A stretch of DNA of 64,000 nt from contig CAWEYT010000010.1 in the NCBI GenBank assembly GCA_963813375.1, positions 62,001 through 126,000 of the forward strand, given 5' to 3'. Each line of letters begins with the position of its first letter. The first letter of the stretch is position 1. The notes beneath the pieces were generated by a model that ran no database searches, was not told the DNA's origin, and saw only the letters and a program-made list of their open reading frames with translations. This document shows, in pieces, positions 8,023 through 16,921 of this stretch. The stretch comes from DASTFY01 sp963813375 (GTDB lineage Bacteria; Actinomycetota; Acidimicrobiia; Acidimicrobiales; Ilumatobacteraceae). Made by a program: the position numbers and the translations under genes.

Positions 8023-8664
8023 TCAGACGCAGACGGTCAGGGCGTCGGGCTCGATCCGCACCGCCAGTCGGTCGGCCGTCCCGATGACGATCCCGTCGAC
8101 GCGCACGGCGAGCGGGTCGGCCAGGGTGAGCTCGAGCTCGGTCACGGACCTGGCCTCGATCCCCGGGTGCGGGAGGTGGGTGCCGCTGGGAAGCCGGCGC
8201 CACGCTTTCCAGCGGTCGCTGACGCTCAGGGCCTCGATCCGCACGATGTCGAGCCGGCCGTCGTTCGGGTGCCCTCGGGGAGCGACGTCCCAGGAGCCGA
8301 GGAACTGGGCGTTCATCGCCGCCACCACCTCGCCGCGCCACCACGAGCGCCGCGCCACGACGTGGCTGACGAACCAGTGGTCCTCCCCTGCCACCGTCAC
8401 CACACCGAGATCGATGGTGAATTCGGACACCTGCTGATCGAGCGTCGCCACCGCGTCTGGCCGTCCCAGCGTCCGCCGCAGATCGCCGGCGAGCAGGCCG
8501 ACCGGTGGCAGCGGCCGTCCGGCCCGCCGGAGCCGGGTGACGAGGGCTCCGGCGCCCGCGTCGCCGGGCACCTCGACGAGCTCCGCCGGCCGGTCGACCA
8601 GCCGGCCCCAGTCCTGGCCCCGCTCGATGGTCACGAGGGCCGAGTCAGAGGGCTCGATGGTCAC
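8023..8664 (-). CDS. Diacylglycerol/lipid-kinase C-terminal-domain-like protein
   Basis: 213 residues starting at a GTG that overlaps the helicase stop (GTGA). The pattern of strands (FTIDLGVVTVAGEDHWFVSHVV, MNAQFLGSWDVAPRGHPNDGRLDIVRI, VTELELTLADPLAVRVDGIVIG, ending RLAVRIEPDALTVCV) matches the beta-sandwich C-terminal domain of YegS/DgkB/LCB5 lipid kinases, including the PNDGRLDI and VDGE-like elements. The ATP-binding N-terminal domain with GGDGT is absent, so catalysis is doubtful as it stands. It may bind lipid or act with a separate partner. The translational coupling to a Ski2-like helicase is unexplained. Confidence 0.62.
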   Translation of the reverse strand: MTIEPSDSALVTIERGQDWGRLVDRPAELVEVPGDAGAGALVTRLRRAGRPLPPVGLLAGDLRRTLGRPDAVATLDQQVSEFTIDLGVVTVAGEDHWFVSHVVARRSWWRGEVVAAMNAQFLGSWDVAPRGHPNDGRLDIVRIEALSVSDRWKAWRRLPSGTHLPHPGIEARSVTELELTLADPLAVRVDGIVIGTADRLAVRIEPDALTVCV

Positions 8665-11342
8665 GAGGCGTCGGCTTCGTCCAGGCCGCCGTCGCTCAAC
8701 GCCGTGGAGGCGGCGACCACCCCTCTGAACAGGCGGTCGGCCGCGCCCCGCGCCGCCTCCCGCGTGCCCTCGTCCGGGGCGAGGAGGGCGAGCTGGCGCA
8801 GCAGGTCGATGAGCTGCTTGACGGTACGGACGAAGTCGCCTCCCGACAGTTCCTCGTCCTCCACGACGCTGGCGAAGGACTGCCCGGACGCCCAGGCGTG
8901 GGCGATGGCGGCGAACGTGGGGTCGGGTGCACGGGTGACCGGCACCCCGGCCTCCTCCTCGGCCTCGCGCAGCTCCCCGGCCAGCGACTCGATGTTCTCC
9001 CAACGCTTGCGGATGTCACGGGAGGGAAACCACGGAGCGGGGGGCGGCTCGGGGCTGCGGTGCTCGTAGCAGAACACCGAGGCCAGCCCGGCCAGCTCCG
9101 CCGGTTCGAGGCCGTCGAGCAGGCCCTGGCGGAGGCACTCGACGACGAGCAGGTCGCACTCGTGGAAGAAGCCGGCCAGCCGCCGTCCGCCGTCCGTCAA
9201 TGCCCAACCGTCGACGTAGCCCCACGTCTCGAGGATCCGCAGGACCCGGTCGAAGCGGTGGGAGACGGACTGACTGCGACCGTGGATGCGGGTGCGCAGA
9301 TCGTCGACCTCCCGGGCCGCCCGGTCGGCCTGCGCGGCGGCGCGGAGCCGTTCGGCCAGCCGGGGGTCCGCGGCCACGGGATGATCGGCCAGCGGCTCGC
9401 TCGGCTCGTCCTCCGCGCCAGCGGGCCGCCCGCGTCGTGGCTGACCGGCGGCCCGCACCGTGGCCTTGGTCAGCAGGCGCGCCACCTGACGCTGGAACTG
9501 GTGCCGGTTGGGCGCATAGGGGGTGGGCAGCTCGACGTGCCCGAGGGGACGCGGGCTCTCGGTGAAGTCGTGGGCGGACAGGTTCACCGGCACGCCCCCG
9601 GTGGTCAAGACCTGGACCTTCATACCCCCCTTGCGGCGGCTGGTGCTCAGCACCGCCACCCGACCGACGAGGCGGCCGCGGTTCACGTAGATGATGTCGC
9701 CTGGCCGCAGGCGCATCAGGGCGACGTCGATGGCGTCCTCGTTGCGGGGGCGCCGGCCCATGCCCTCCTTCAGTCGGCGGTACTCGTCCAGGTCGCCGTA
9801 CGGGCTGCGGGCCAGCTCGCGCAGCTCGGCGAGATGGGCCTCGCGGCGTTCCAGGCGGGCCTCCATCCGTACCACCTGGCGATCGGCCTGGTACTGCGCG
9901 AAGGACAGGTTGAGCAGGTGGTGGGCTTCGTCCCGGCTGTAGCTGCGGACCAGGTTGGCCGTCATGTTGTAGGTCGGCCGGAACGCCGAGCTGAGCTGGT
10001 ACGAGCGGCTGGAGGCCAGTGCCGACACCTGGTCGAACGGGACGAAGGGGCTCCACAGGACGACGGCGTAACCCCGCTCGTCGATGCCGCGCCGCCCGGC
10101 CCGGCCCGTGAGCTGCGTGTAGTCGCCGGGGGTCAGGAACTCGTGGTGGTCGCCCGTGAACTTGCTCAGCTTCTCGATGACCACGGTGCGGGCCGGCATG
10201 TTGATGCCGACGGCCAGTGTCTCGGTGGCGAACACGATCTTGACGAGGCCCTCGACGAAGCAGGCCTCGACGGCCTCCTTGAACGGCGGCACCATGCCCG
10301 CGTGGTGGGCGGCCACGCCCGCCTCGAGCCCGGCGAGGAAGGTCCCGTACCCCAGGACGGCCAGGTCGCGGTCGTCGAGCGCGCCGACGTGGTCGTCGAC
10401 GATCTCGCGGATGCGGTCGCGTTCGGCTCCGGTCGTCAGGCGGACGCCGGCGGCGGTCAGCGAGCGCGCCGCCTCCTCGCAGCCGTTGCGGCTGAACACG
10501 AAGGTGATGGCGGGGAGCATCGACGCTTCCTCCAACCGGTCCAGCACCTCCAGCCGGGACGGCGTGTACAGCTTGCGGCGGGCGCCCTGGCGCCGGGGCC
10601 CTCGGAAGCCGCGGACGGCCTCGCTGTCGAGGCGGTGGGCCTCCGGGTTCGGTCGCCCGTCGATCAGCGTCGGCAGCACGTGCAGGCGTTCGGACGTGCG
10701 ATCGCCGATCATGAAGAGGTTCTCGAGGCTGACCGGTCGCCGCTCCTCGATGACGGCCGTCGTCGGTCCCCGCACCGTCGTGATCCACGCCGCCAGCTCC
10801 TCGGCGTTCGAGACCGTGGCCGAGAGGCACACCAGGTGCACCGGTGTCGGAAGATGGATGATCACCTCCTCCCACACCGGACCGCGGTAGGTGTCCTGTA
10901 GGAAGTGGACCTCGTCGAGGACGACGACGCCCAACCCGATGAGCGCGGGCGAGCGCCCGTAGATCATGTTGCGGAGGACCTCGGTCGTCATCACGACGAC
11001 CGGGGCGTCGCCGTTGATGGCGTTGTCGCCCGTCAGGAGCCCGACCCGCTCGGGGCCGTGGATCGCCCGCAGGTCGTGGAACTTCTGGTTGGAGAGCGCC
11101 TTGATGGGGGCCGTGTAGAACGCCCGCTGGCCCTCGGCCAGCGCCACGGCCACCGCGTACTCGGCCACCACCGTCTTGCCGGAGCCGGTGGGCGCGGCGA
11201 CCAGCACGGACTGGCCGTCGTCGAGGGCATCGATCGCCTGCAGCTGGAAGGGGTCGAGCGGGAAGTCGTAGCGGGCCAGGAGCGCGGCCCGGTCACGGCG
11301 CACGCCCACAGTGTGCCGGGTCCGGTCCGGCCACCGGCGCAT
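8661..11342 (-). CDS. helY: Ski2/Mtr4-like superfamily 2 RNA helicase HelY
   Basis: 893 residues. Motif I APTGSGKT, motif Ia TAPIKALSNQKF, motif II LDEVHF (DEVH), motif III SAT, and motif VI QLTGRAGRRGID, followed by the arch/ratchet-type C-terminus typical of actinobacterial HelY. It is an ATP-driven 3'-5' RNA/DNA helicase likely acting in RNA turnover. tatB-tatC-helY in one direction is the order known in other actinobacteria. I use ATG 11342; GTGs at 11309 and 11303 lie closer to where homologues begin. The lipid-kinase-like gene starts inside its stop codon. Confidence 0.9.
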   Translation of the reverse strand: MRRWPDRTRHTVGVRRDRAALLARYDFPLDPFQLQAIDALDDGQSVLVAAPTGSGKTVVAEYAVAVALAEGQRAFYTAPIKALSNQKFHDLRAIHGPERVGLLTGDNAINGDAPVVVMTTEVLRNMIYGRSPALIGLGVVVLDEVHFLQDTYRGPVWEEVIIHLPTPVHLVCLSATVSNAEELAAWITTVRGPTTAVIEERRPVSLENLFMIGDRTSERLHVLPTLIDGRPNPEAHRLDSEAVRGFRGPRRQGARRKLYTPSRLEVLDRLEEASMLPAITFVFSRNGCEEAARSLTAAGVRLTTGAERDRIREIVDDHVGALDDRDLAVLGYGTFLAGLEAGVAAHHAGMVPPFKEAVEACFVEGLVKIVFATETLAVGINMPARTVVIEKLSKFTGDHHEFLTPGDYTQLTGRAGRRGIDERGYAVVLWSPFVPFDQVSALASSRSYQLSSAFRPTYNMTANLVRSYSRDEAHHLLNLSFAQYQADRQVVRMEARLERREAHLAELRELARSPYGDLDEYRRLKEGMGRRPRNEDAIDVALMRLRPGDIIYVNRGRLVGRVAVLSTSRRKGGMKVQVLTTGGVPVNLSAHDFTESPRPLGHVELPTPYAPNRHQFQRQVARLLTKATVRAAGQPRRGRPAGAEDEPSEPLADHPVAADPRLAERLRAAAQADRAAREVDDLRTRIHGRSQSVSHRFDRVLRILETWGYVDGWALTDGGRRLAGFFHECDLLVVECLRQGLLDGLEPAELAGLASVFCYEHRSPEPPPAPWFPSRDIRKRWENIESLAGELREAEEEAGVPVTRAPDPTFAAIAHAWASGQSFASVVEDEELSGGDFVRTVKQLIDLLRQLALLAPDEGTREAARGAADRLFRGVVAASTALSDGGLDEADAS

Positions 11343-11371
11343 GGCAGGACCGGGACCGGTCGGGGGCGCGG

Positions 11372-12187
11372 TCAGGCGGTGCCGACCGCCGGGTTGGCGG
11401 CCTTCGCCCGCCGGCGGCTCACGGCCCAGCCGATCACGATGGCGATCTCGTAGAAGACGTAGAGCGGAATGGCCAGCGCGATCATGCTGATGGGATCACC
11501 GCTCGGCGTGATGACCGCGGAGACGACGACGATGATCACGATGGCGTAGCGCCGTGCGCCGGAGAGCTGCTTGTAGTCGACCACGCCCATGAGTTCCAGG
11601 AACACGAGCAGGACGGGCGTCAGGAAGCCCACGCCGAAGGCCGCCATCATCAAGCCGACGAGGCTCACGTAGCTGTCCGGGGTGAAGGCCGCCGTGGCCT
11701 GGCCGGCAAACGAGATGAGCCACTGGAGCGCCTTGGACAGGGTCAGGTAGGCGAGGCCGGCGCCGAGCAGGAAGAGGAGCACGGTGGCGAGGATGAACGG
11801 CCGCGCGTAGCGCTTCTCCTTGGATTCCAGCCCCGGCACGATGAACCGCCAGACCTGCCAGAGGACGACCGGCAGGGCCAGGATGAAACCACCCCAGCCG
11901 GCCACCTTCATGCGGGTGTTGAAGCCGCCGAGCGGGGTGATGAGCACCGGCTCGCCGTTGCAGCCGAAGTCCGGGTTGGCCGCGCACACGTCCTTGTAGG
12001 GCTGGAACAGGAAGTCCTGGATCCACGGGTCGTAGAGCACGAACACCAGGACACCGAACAGGATCACGACCAGCAGGCAGCGGATGAGCCGCATGCGCAG
12101 CTCGGCCAGGTGCTGCGTGAGGGTCATGTTGTCGTTCTTGACGGCCAGCGGGACCTTGCGCTCCCGCCCCTTGCGGCGCAACCGCAT
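11372..12187 (-). CDS. tatC: Sec-independent protein translocase TatC
   Basis: 271 residues with six predicted membrane helices and the TatC hallmarks: N-terminal MTLTQHLAELRMRLI, the periplasmic FLFQPYKDV region, TPLGGFNTRMKV, and SAVITPSGDPISM near the end. TatC recognises the twin-arginine signal peptide and docks TatB. Its ATG overlaps the tatB stop (TGATG). Possible Tat substrates in this window include PhoX at 57.5 kb and the sulfite-oxidase-like enzyme at 39.5 kb. Confidence 0.95.
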   Translation of the reverse strand: MRLRRKGRERKVPLAVKNDNMTLTQHLAELRMRLIRCLLVVILFGVLVFVLYDPWIQDFLFQPYKDVCAANPDFGCNGEPVLITPLGGFNTRMKVAGWGGFILALPVVLWQVWRFIVPGLESKEKRYARPFILATVLLFLLGAGLAYLTLSKALQWLISFAGQATAAFTPDSYVSLVGLMMAAFGVGFLTPVLLVFLELMGVVDYKQLSGARRYAIVIIVVVSAVITPSGDPISMIALAIPLYVFYEIAIVIGWAVSRRRAKAANPAVGTA

Positions 12188-12864
12188 CAGTCGTCCCGGG
12201 GCCTGTCGCCCACTTCATCGGCGCCGTCGGTGTCGGCCGGCTCGTGGTCACCGGCGCTCTCGGCGCCATCTGCTCCCTCGACGTGGCCGTCCTCCACCTC
12301 CGCCGACCCGGCCGCCGCCGGAACGGCCAGCTCGGGCTCGGACACCAGCAGCCCGGCCTGGGCGAGCACTGGCTGCCCCTCGTCGGCCGGCGGCGGGCCG
12401 CCGTTCCCTTCGACCGCGGCGGCCTCGACCGACGCCGGCACCTCGTCGGTGGAGTCGGTGGACTCCGGCACGTCGTCGACGGGTGCCTGGCTCTCCTCGA
12501 CCGGTGTCTGGCTCTCCTCGGTGGACGTCTCGGTCTTGTCGGTGGGCGATTCGGTCTTCTCGGCAGGCTTGGTCTGCTTGCCACCGCCGACCACCGGCGC
12601 CGTCATCTCGGCCTTCACCGCTCGCGCCGGCTCGTTGACGGCGTCCTGCATCATCTGGGCCGTACCCCGCAGCTCCCGCAGGGGCTCGTCGAACGCGTCG
12701 CGCAGCTCGCTCTGGAAGCCGTGGCTCATCCGCCGCAGCTCGCCGTAGATGTTGCCGAACTTCCTGATGGCATCCGGCAGCTTCTCCGGCCCGAGCACGA
12801 TCAGGGCGATCACCAGGATCGCGATGGCCTCGCCGGCGCCCAGGCTGTTGAGGATGGCGAGCAC
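12187..12864 (-). CDS. tatB: Sec-independent protein translocase subunit TatB
   Basis: Starts at GTG 12864, the position that gives a standard short N-terminus before one membrane helix (GEAIAILVIALIVLGPEKLP) and an amphipathic helix DAIRKFGNIYGELRRMSH. The Glu in GPEKLP is the TatB signature (TatA usually lacks it). The C-terminal 150 residues are an acidic, Pro/Thr/Ala-rich tail, long for the family. No separate tatA is in the window; it may be elsewhere or this protein may serve both roles. Upstream bases carry the divergent GDPD gene. Confidence 0.87.
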   Translation of the reverse strand: MLAILNSLGAGEAIAILVIALIVLGPEKLPDAIRKFGNIYGELRRMSHGFQSELRDAFDEPLRELRGTAQMMQDAVNEPARAVKAEMTAPVVGGGKQTKPAEKTESPTDKTETSTEESQTPVEESQAPVDDVPESTDSTDEVPASVEAAAVEGNGGPPPADEGQPVLAQAGLLVSEPELAVPAAAGSAEVEDGHVEGADGAESAGDHEPADTDGADEVGDRPRDD

Positions 12865-12944
12865 GTCGCGGAGTCTACGGAACCGCTCCCCGACTGGACG
12901 GTCGAGGCCGGCCGGCATCGGCGGTGAGGTGGGATGATGCCACG

Positions 12945-13658
12945 GTGGCCGTCCGGTACCCGTCGCTCATCGACCCGCCGATCGGCTTCGCCCACCGGGG
13001 GGCCAGCGCGCACGCCCCCGAGAACACGGTGGAGGCGTTCTCGCTGGCGCTGCGGCTGGGAGCGACGGGGTTGGAGACCGACGTCTGGCTCACCTCCGAC
13101 GGCATCCCCGTCCTCGACCACGACGGCGTCGTGCGCCGGCGGGCCCGCCAGCGCCCGATCTCGTCGGTGGCGCGGGCCGACCTCCCGTCCTTCATCCCGA
13201 CCCTCAGCGAGGTCCTCCCGCTCTGTGATGCGGGCATCCACCTCGCGATCGACGTCTGCGATCCGGCCGCTGGTCCGGTCGTGATTCGCACCGTGCAGGC
13301 CGAGCACCCCGACCTGGCACCGCGGCTGTGGCTCTGCCGGGCCGACGTGCCCTCGCTGGTCGCCCTCCGGCCTCTTGATCCGGACGTGAAGCTCGTGAAC
13401 TCCACCCGGTTGGACCGGATGAAGGAAGGCCCGGAGCGGCGGGCGGCGACGCTCCGTGAGGAGGGCATCGACGCCGTCAACCTCCGCTACCCCGACTGGA
13501 ACGGTGGTCTGGTGGCGCTCTTCCACCGCTTCGACCGCGCCTGTCTGGCGTGGGACCTCCAGCACGAGCACCTCCTCAGGGCCACGCTCGCGCTGGGCAT
13601 GGACGGCGTCTTCAGCGACTGGGTGGACCGTCTCCACGCTGCGCTCAGTGACGTGTAG
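12945..13658 (+). CDS. Glycerophosphodiester phosphodiesterase
   Basis: Contains the GDPD core: GFAHRGASAHAPENTVEAF (His-Arg and Glu-Asn-Thr), LETDVWLTSDGIPVLDHD (Glu-x-Asp and His-Asp), and later VNLRYPDWNGG and GVFSDWVDRL. It should hydrolyse glycerophosphodiesters to glycerol-3-phosphate and an alcohol, with Ca or Mg. I pick GTG 12945 because GAGGTGG lies twelve bases upstream; GTG 12924 is an alternative adding seven residues. About 238 residues, cytoplasmic (no signal peptide). Confidence 0.88.
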   Translation: MAVRYPSLIDPPIGFAHRGASAHAPENTVEAFSLALRLGATGLETDVWLTSDGIPVLDHDGVVRRRARQRPISSVARADLPSFIPTLSEVLPLCDAGIHLAIDVCDPAAGPVVIRTVQAEHPDLAPRLWLCRADVPSLVALRPLDPDVKLVNSTRLDRMKEGPERRAATLREEGIDAVNLRYPDWNGGLVALFHRFDRACLAWDLQHEHLLRATLALGMDGVFSDWVDRLHAALSDV

Positions 13659-13706
13659 CACCCGAGGTGGCGCGTGCACCCGTCAGACCTTCCTACGCTG
13701 CGGTCG

Positions 13707-14189
13707 ATGAGGGAGCTGCTGGCGTTGTCCGAGGGGTTGCCAACGCGCGAGGTCGAACCCGGCCACGTGCTCGTCCGCGAGGGAGAGCGCTCGGGCGTCC
13801 TGTACGTGCTCGAGCGCGGTGCGCTCAGGGTCGCCCGAGCCGGTGTCACGATCGCCGTCATCAGCGCTCCTGGGTCGCTGGTCGGCGAGATCGCAGTGTT
13901 GGCAGGCGGCGACCACTCGGCCACGGTCACCGCCACCATCCCCTCGGCCGTGCGGGTGGCCGAGGACGGCGAGGCCTTTCTCCGCTCGTCCCCCGAGGTC
14001 GTCCTCCTCGTGGCCAGGGAGGTGGCTCAGCGGCTGCAGGGTCTGGTCGGCTACGTCGTCGAGTTGAAGGTCCAGTCCAGCGACGGCCCCGGACTCGAGG
14101 TGATGGACGAGATCCTGGCCCGGCTCTCCGCCTGGCGTACTGAAGCGGTGGACGACACGCCGGAGCGGGAGCCGGACCCGCAGCACTGA
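13707..14189 (+). CDS. Stand-alone cyclic-nucleotide-binding-domain protein
   Basis: A single CRP-type beta-roll: VEPGHVLVREGERSGVLYVLERGALRV, then SAPGSLVGEIAVLAGGDHSATVTA with the phosphate-cassette-like GEIAVLAGG-x-x-S-A-T, then one helix. There is no helix-turn-helix or catalytic domain in about 160 residues, so it is a sensor or adaptor and not a transcription factor by itself. The usual Arg of the cAMP cassette (R-S/T-A) is replaced by HSAT, so ligand identity is doubtful. Start may be ATG 13707 or GTG 13674. The next gene begins directly after its stop. Confidence 0.72.
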   Translation: MRELLALSEGLPTREVEPGHVLVREGERSGVLYVLERGALRVARAGVTIAVISAPGSLVGEIAVLAGGDHSATVTATIPSAVRVAEDGEAFLRSSPEVVLLVAREVAQRLQGLVGYVVELKVQSSDGPGLEVMDEILARLSAWRTEAVDDTPEREPDPQH

Positions 14190-15180
14190 GTGGACAGCGT
14201 GCATGTGGCCGTGATCGGCGCGGCCGGGATGATCGGCCGGAGGCTCGTTGCCGGACTGGCTCGTGACGGCCGACTGGGCGACACCGAGGTCAGCCACCTC
14301 GACCTGGTCGACCTCGTGGAACCGGACACACCGCAAGGGTGGGGCGGGAAGTCCGTGTGCCGGTCGGTGGACCTGTCCGTACCCGGCGCGGCGGACGCTG
14401 TCATCACGGGGCGGCCCGACGTGATCTTCCATCTGGCCGCGGTGGTGTCCGGTGAGGCCGAGGCCGACTTCGATCTCGGCTATCGGGTCAACCTCGATGG
14501 GACCCGTGCGCTGCTCGAAGCGATCCGAGCGGCGCACCTGACCGACGGGTACTGCCCTCGTCTGGTGTTCTCCTCCTCGATCGCGGTGTTCGGCGCGCCG
14601 CTGCCCGAGGTGACTCCGGAGGACTTCGCGGCCACGCCACTGACCAGCTACGGCACCCAGAAGGCCATCGTCGAGCTGTTGCTGGCCGATTACACCCGGC
14701 GCGGCTTCGTCGACGGTGTGGGGATCCGATTGCCCACGATCTGCATCCGACCGGGGAGGCCCAACCGGGCGGCCTCGGGCTTCTTCTCTGCGATCCTGCG
14801 CGAGCCACTCGTCGGTGAGGAGGCGATCCTGCCGGTGCCCGAGACCGTCCGGCACTGGCACGCCTCACCGCGGTCAGCGGTTGGGTTCTGCCTGCGAGCG
14901 GCGACGATCGACTCGGACCTGATCGGCCCTCGTCGAACCCTCTCCATGCCCGGGCTGCAGCGCGACCGTGGGCGAGCAGATCGAAGCACTGCGCCGGGTC
15001 GCGGGTGATCACGCGGTGCGGTTGATCCGCTACGAGCCGGATCCGGCGATCATGAGGATCATCGACGGCTGGCCGAAGGCGTTGGACGCGTCCAGAGCCG
15101 AACGGCTGGGTTTCAGGGCGGAAACGTCGTTCGACGAGATCATCAGGGTGCACCTCGAGGACGAACTCGCGCCAACCTGA
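14190..15180 (+). CDS. NAD-dependent epimerase/dehydratase, D-erythronate dehydrogenase (DenD)-like, frameshifted
   Basis: Extended SDR: VIGAAGMIGRRL (GxxGxxG cofactor loop), FHLAAVVSGEAEADFD, FSSSIAVFG, and the catalytic Tyr-Lys in LTSYGTQKAIVE. The C-terminal part (VGEQIEALRRVAGD, IMRIIDGWPKALDASRAERLGF) matches DenD but lies in another frame. One extra base near 14,961 (CAG-C-GCG) restores the reading frame, so the gene is probably intact in the organism. The family oxidises C2 of D-erythronate in acid-sugar catabolism; the remaining den genes are not here, so specificity is inference. Confidence 0.75.
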
Positions 15181-15864
15181 CTACAACCAAGCCCAGTCGC
15201 CGATCGGCCACATGATCACGAAGGCGCGCCCGACGACGCTGCTCTCCGTGATGGGCCCGAAGTAGCGGCTGTCGAAGCTGCCCCCGCGGTTGTCCCCCAT
15301 GACGAAGAGCATCTCGTCGGGCACCGTGACGCTGCCGTCGCCGTCGGGATCGACGGTCTCCTGTGGCGCGTCGGTGCACTGGTCCTCCACGTACGGCTCG
15401 ACCAGCGCCTTGCCGTCGACGAAGACCCGGCAGTCCCTGAAGACGAGGGTCTCCCCCGGCAGGCCGATGACCCGCTTGATGAGGTCCTTGATCTGGGGAT
15501 CCGGCTCGCCCGGCGGGCGCTTGAACACCACGACGTCGCCGCGATGCACGTCGTGCAGCTTGTACGACAGCTTGTTCACCAGCACCCGGTCCCCGACGTT
15601 CAGCGTGTCGACCATCGACGGCGAGGGGATCTCATAGGCCTGGAACAGGAAGGTGCGGATGAGCAGGGCGACGACGAGCGCTCCGCCGATGACGAGGATC
15701 CACTCCCGCACCGCCCGCCCGACCTTGCGGTGGTTGGTGGTCGCCTCGGCCGGCTCATCGGCGTCGAGGCCGTCCGCCGGGTCGGCCTGTTGGTCCTCAC
15801 GAGCGTCGGCAGGGTCGTCCGGGACGGAGCCGGGGTCGCCGGCGCCCGGCTCCTGCGAGATCAC
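15181..15864 (-). CDS. lepB: Signal peptidase I
   Basis: 227 residues from GTG 15864. An acidic cytoplasmic N-terminus of about 45 residues is followed by one membrane helix (EWILVIGGALVVALLIRTF), the catalytic Ser in EIPSPSMVDTL, box C GDRVLVNKLSY, the catalytic Lys box RGDVVVFKRP...LIKRVIGLPGETL, and GDNRGGSFDSRYFGP at the end. It removes signal peptides from exported proteins at the outer membrane face of the cytoplasmic membrane. Its start overlaps the DUF3866 gene end by four bases, and it converges with denD with no gap. Confidence 0.94.
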   Translation of the reverse strand: MISQEPGAGDPGSVPDDPADAREDQQADPADGLDADEPAEATTNHRKVGRAVREWILVIGGALVVALLIRTFLFQAYEIPSPSMVDTLNVGDRVLVNKLSYKLHDVHRGDVVVFKRPPGEPDPQIKDLIKRVIGLPGETLVFRDCRVFVDGKALVEPYVEDQCTDAPQETVDPDGDGSVTVPDEMLFVMGDNRGGSFDSRYFGPITESSVVGRAFVIMWPIGDWAWL

Positions 15865-16896
15865 CCCGGCACCGTACCGCGGGACCGGTGCCGATCGGCG
15901 GCCAGGACAGCCGCCGCCGCGGTCGTCGCGAAGAACAGCGGATCCTCCTCCGGGCCCCGGCCCATCGTGCGCACGTCCAGGCGATGGCGGGCCAGCACGT
16001 CGGCCACCGACGGCACGGCGACGGTCTCCTGACGGTGGGGATCGGGCACCACGAAGGCGTCGGTCCCCTCGGCGTGGGCGACCACGGCCGGGCGCGCCGC
16101 CAGCCGGAGAGCGGATGCCGTGTGGTGGCTGAGGCCGGCGTGGCGGACGCGGGCGTCGGCTCCGCTCGTCCGGGCGGCCACGATCGGCAGGCCTCCCAGG
16201 GCGGCCGCGGCGTCGATGGCCGGAGCCAGCTCCAGCGCCGTCGTGCCCAGCGTCGAGCCGGTGCCGACCACGCCAGGACCCATGCCGGCCACGACGACGT
16301 CGGCCCCGGCGATCCGGGTGGCCACGTCGAGCGCCGACGGGAACGTGACCGCTTCGTGATCGCCACCGAAGGCATGCCCGGCGGTGACGGTCACGTCGAG
16401 CAGCCCACGGTCGCACAGGTCGGCCACGAGATCGGACAGGGCCAGCGGCAGCGCGCCACCGTCGGTCATCACATAGGCCACGCGGGCATCCGGGACGAGG
16501 TCGGCGAGGACGGCAGCCACGACGCCCACCTGGCTGTGCAGGCTGCACAGGACCACCGGCCGCCCGCCCAGGTCCGGCCAGCTCGCGGTCGGTTGGTGCT
16601 CCTCCGCCGCCCCGACGTCGGCCTGGAGGCTGGTGTAGCGCAACTTCATGATGTGGCCGCCGCCGGGCCGCCGCCAGGCCCGCCGGGCCAGGTTCCAGTG
16701 CACGATGTGCCAGCCGCCGGTCCCCAGGCCGAGCTCGACGGCCGTCGTGTTGACGACCACGTCGTCACCCGCCGCCACCGGGCCGGTCAGTTCAGTGATG
16801 ACCACGGCCCGCGAGCCGTCGTCGAGCCGCACCCGCTGCAGGCCGGGCCGCTCCGACGAGCAGTTCGGCCACCGCCGCCGTGACGAAGGTCGGCAC
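15861..16896 (-). CDS. DUF3866 family protein (probable N-terminal frameshift)
   Basis: From LQRVRLDDGSRAVVITELTG onward this matches the DUF3866 family, with VVVNTTAVELGLGTGGWH, MKLRYTSLQADVGAAEE and AGMGPGVVGTGSTLG. The family is widespread in actinobacteria and of unknown function. The frame carrying this has no proper N-terminus, but GTG 16896 in another frame opens with VPTFVTAAVAELL; one surplus base near 16,857 would join the two. It ends overlapping lepB and begins about 25 bases after pafA, suggesting pafA-DUF3866-lepB co-transcription. Confidence 0.74.
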
Positions 16897-16921
16897 CGCT
16901 AGGCCTCGGGCGCTGGTCCGG

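Noticed and set aside
8898..10901. A 667-codon plus-strand frame opposite helY
   Set aside because: The high GC leaves long antisense frames open; helY carries all helicase motifs on the minus strand.
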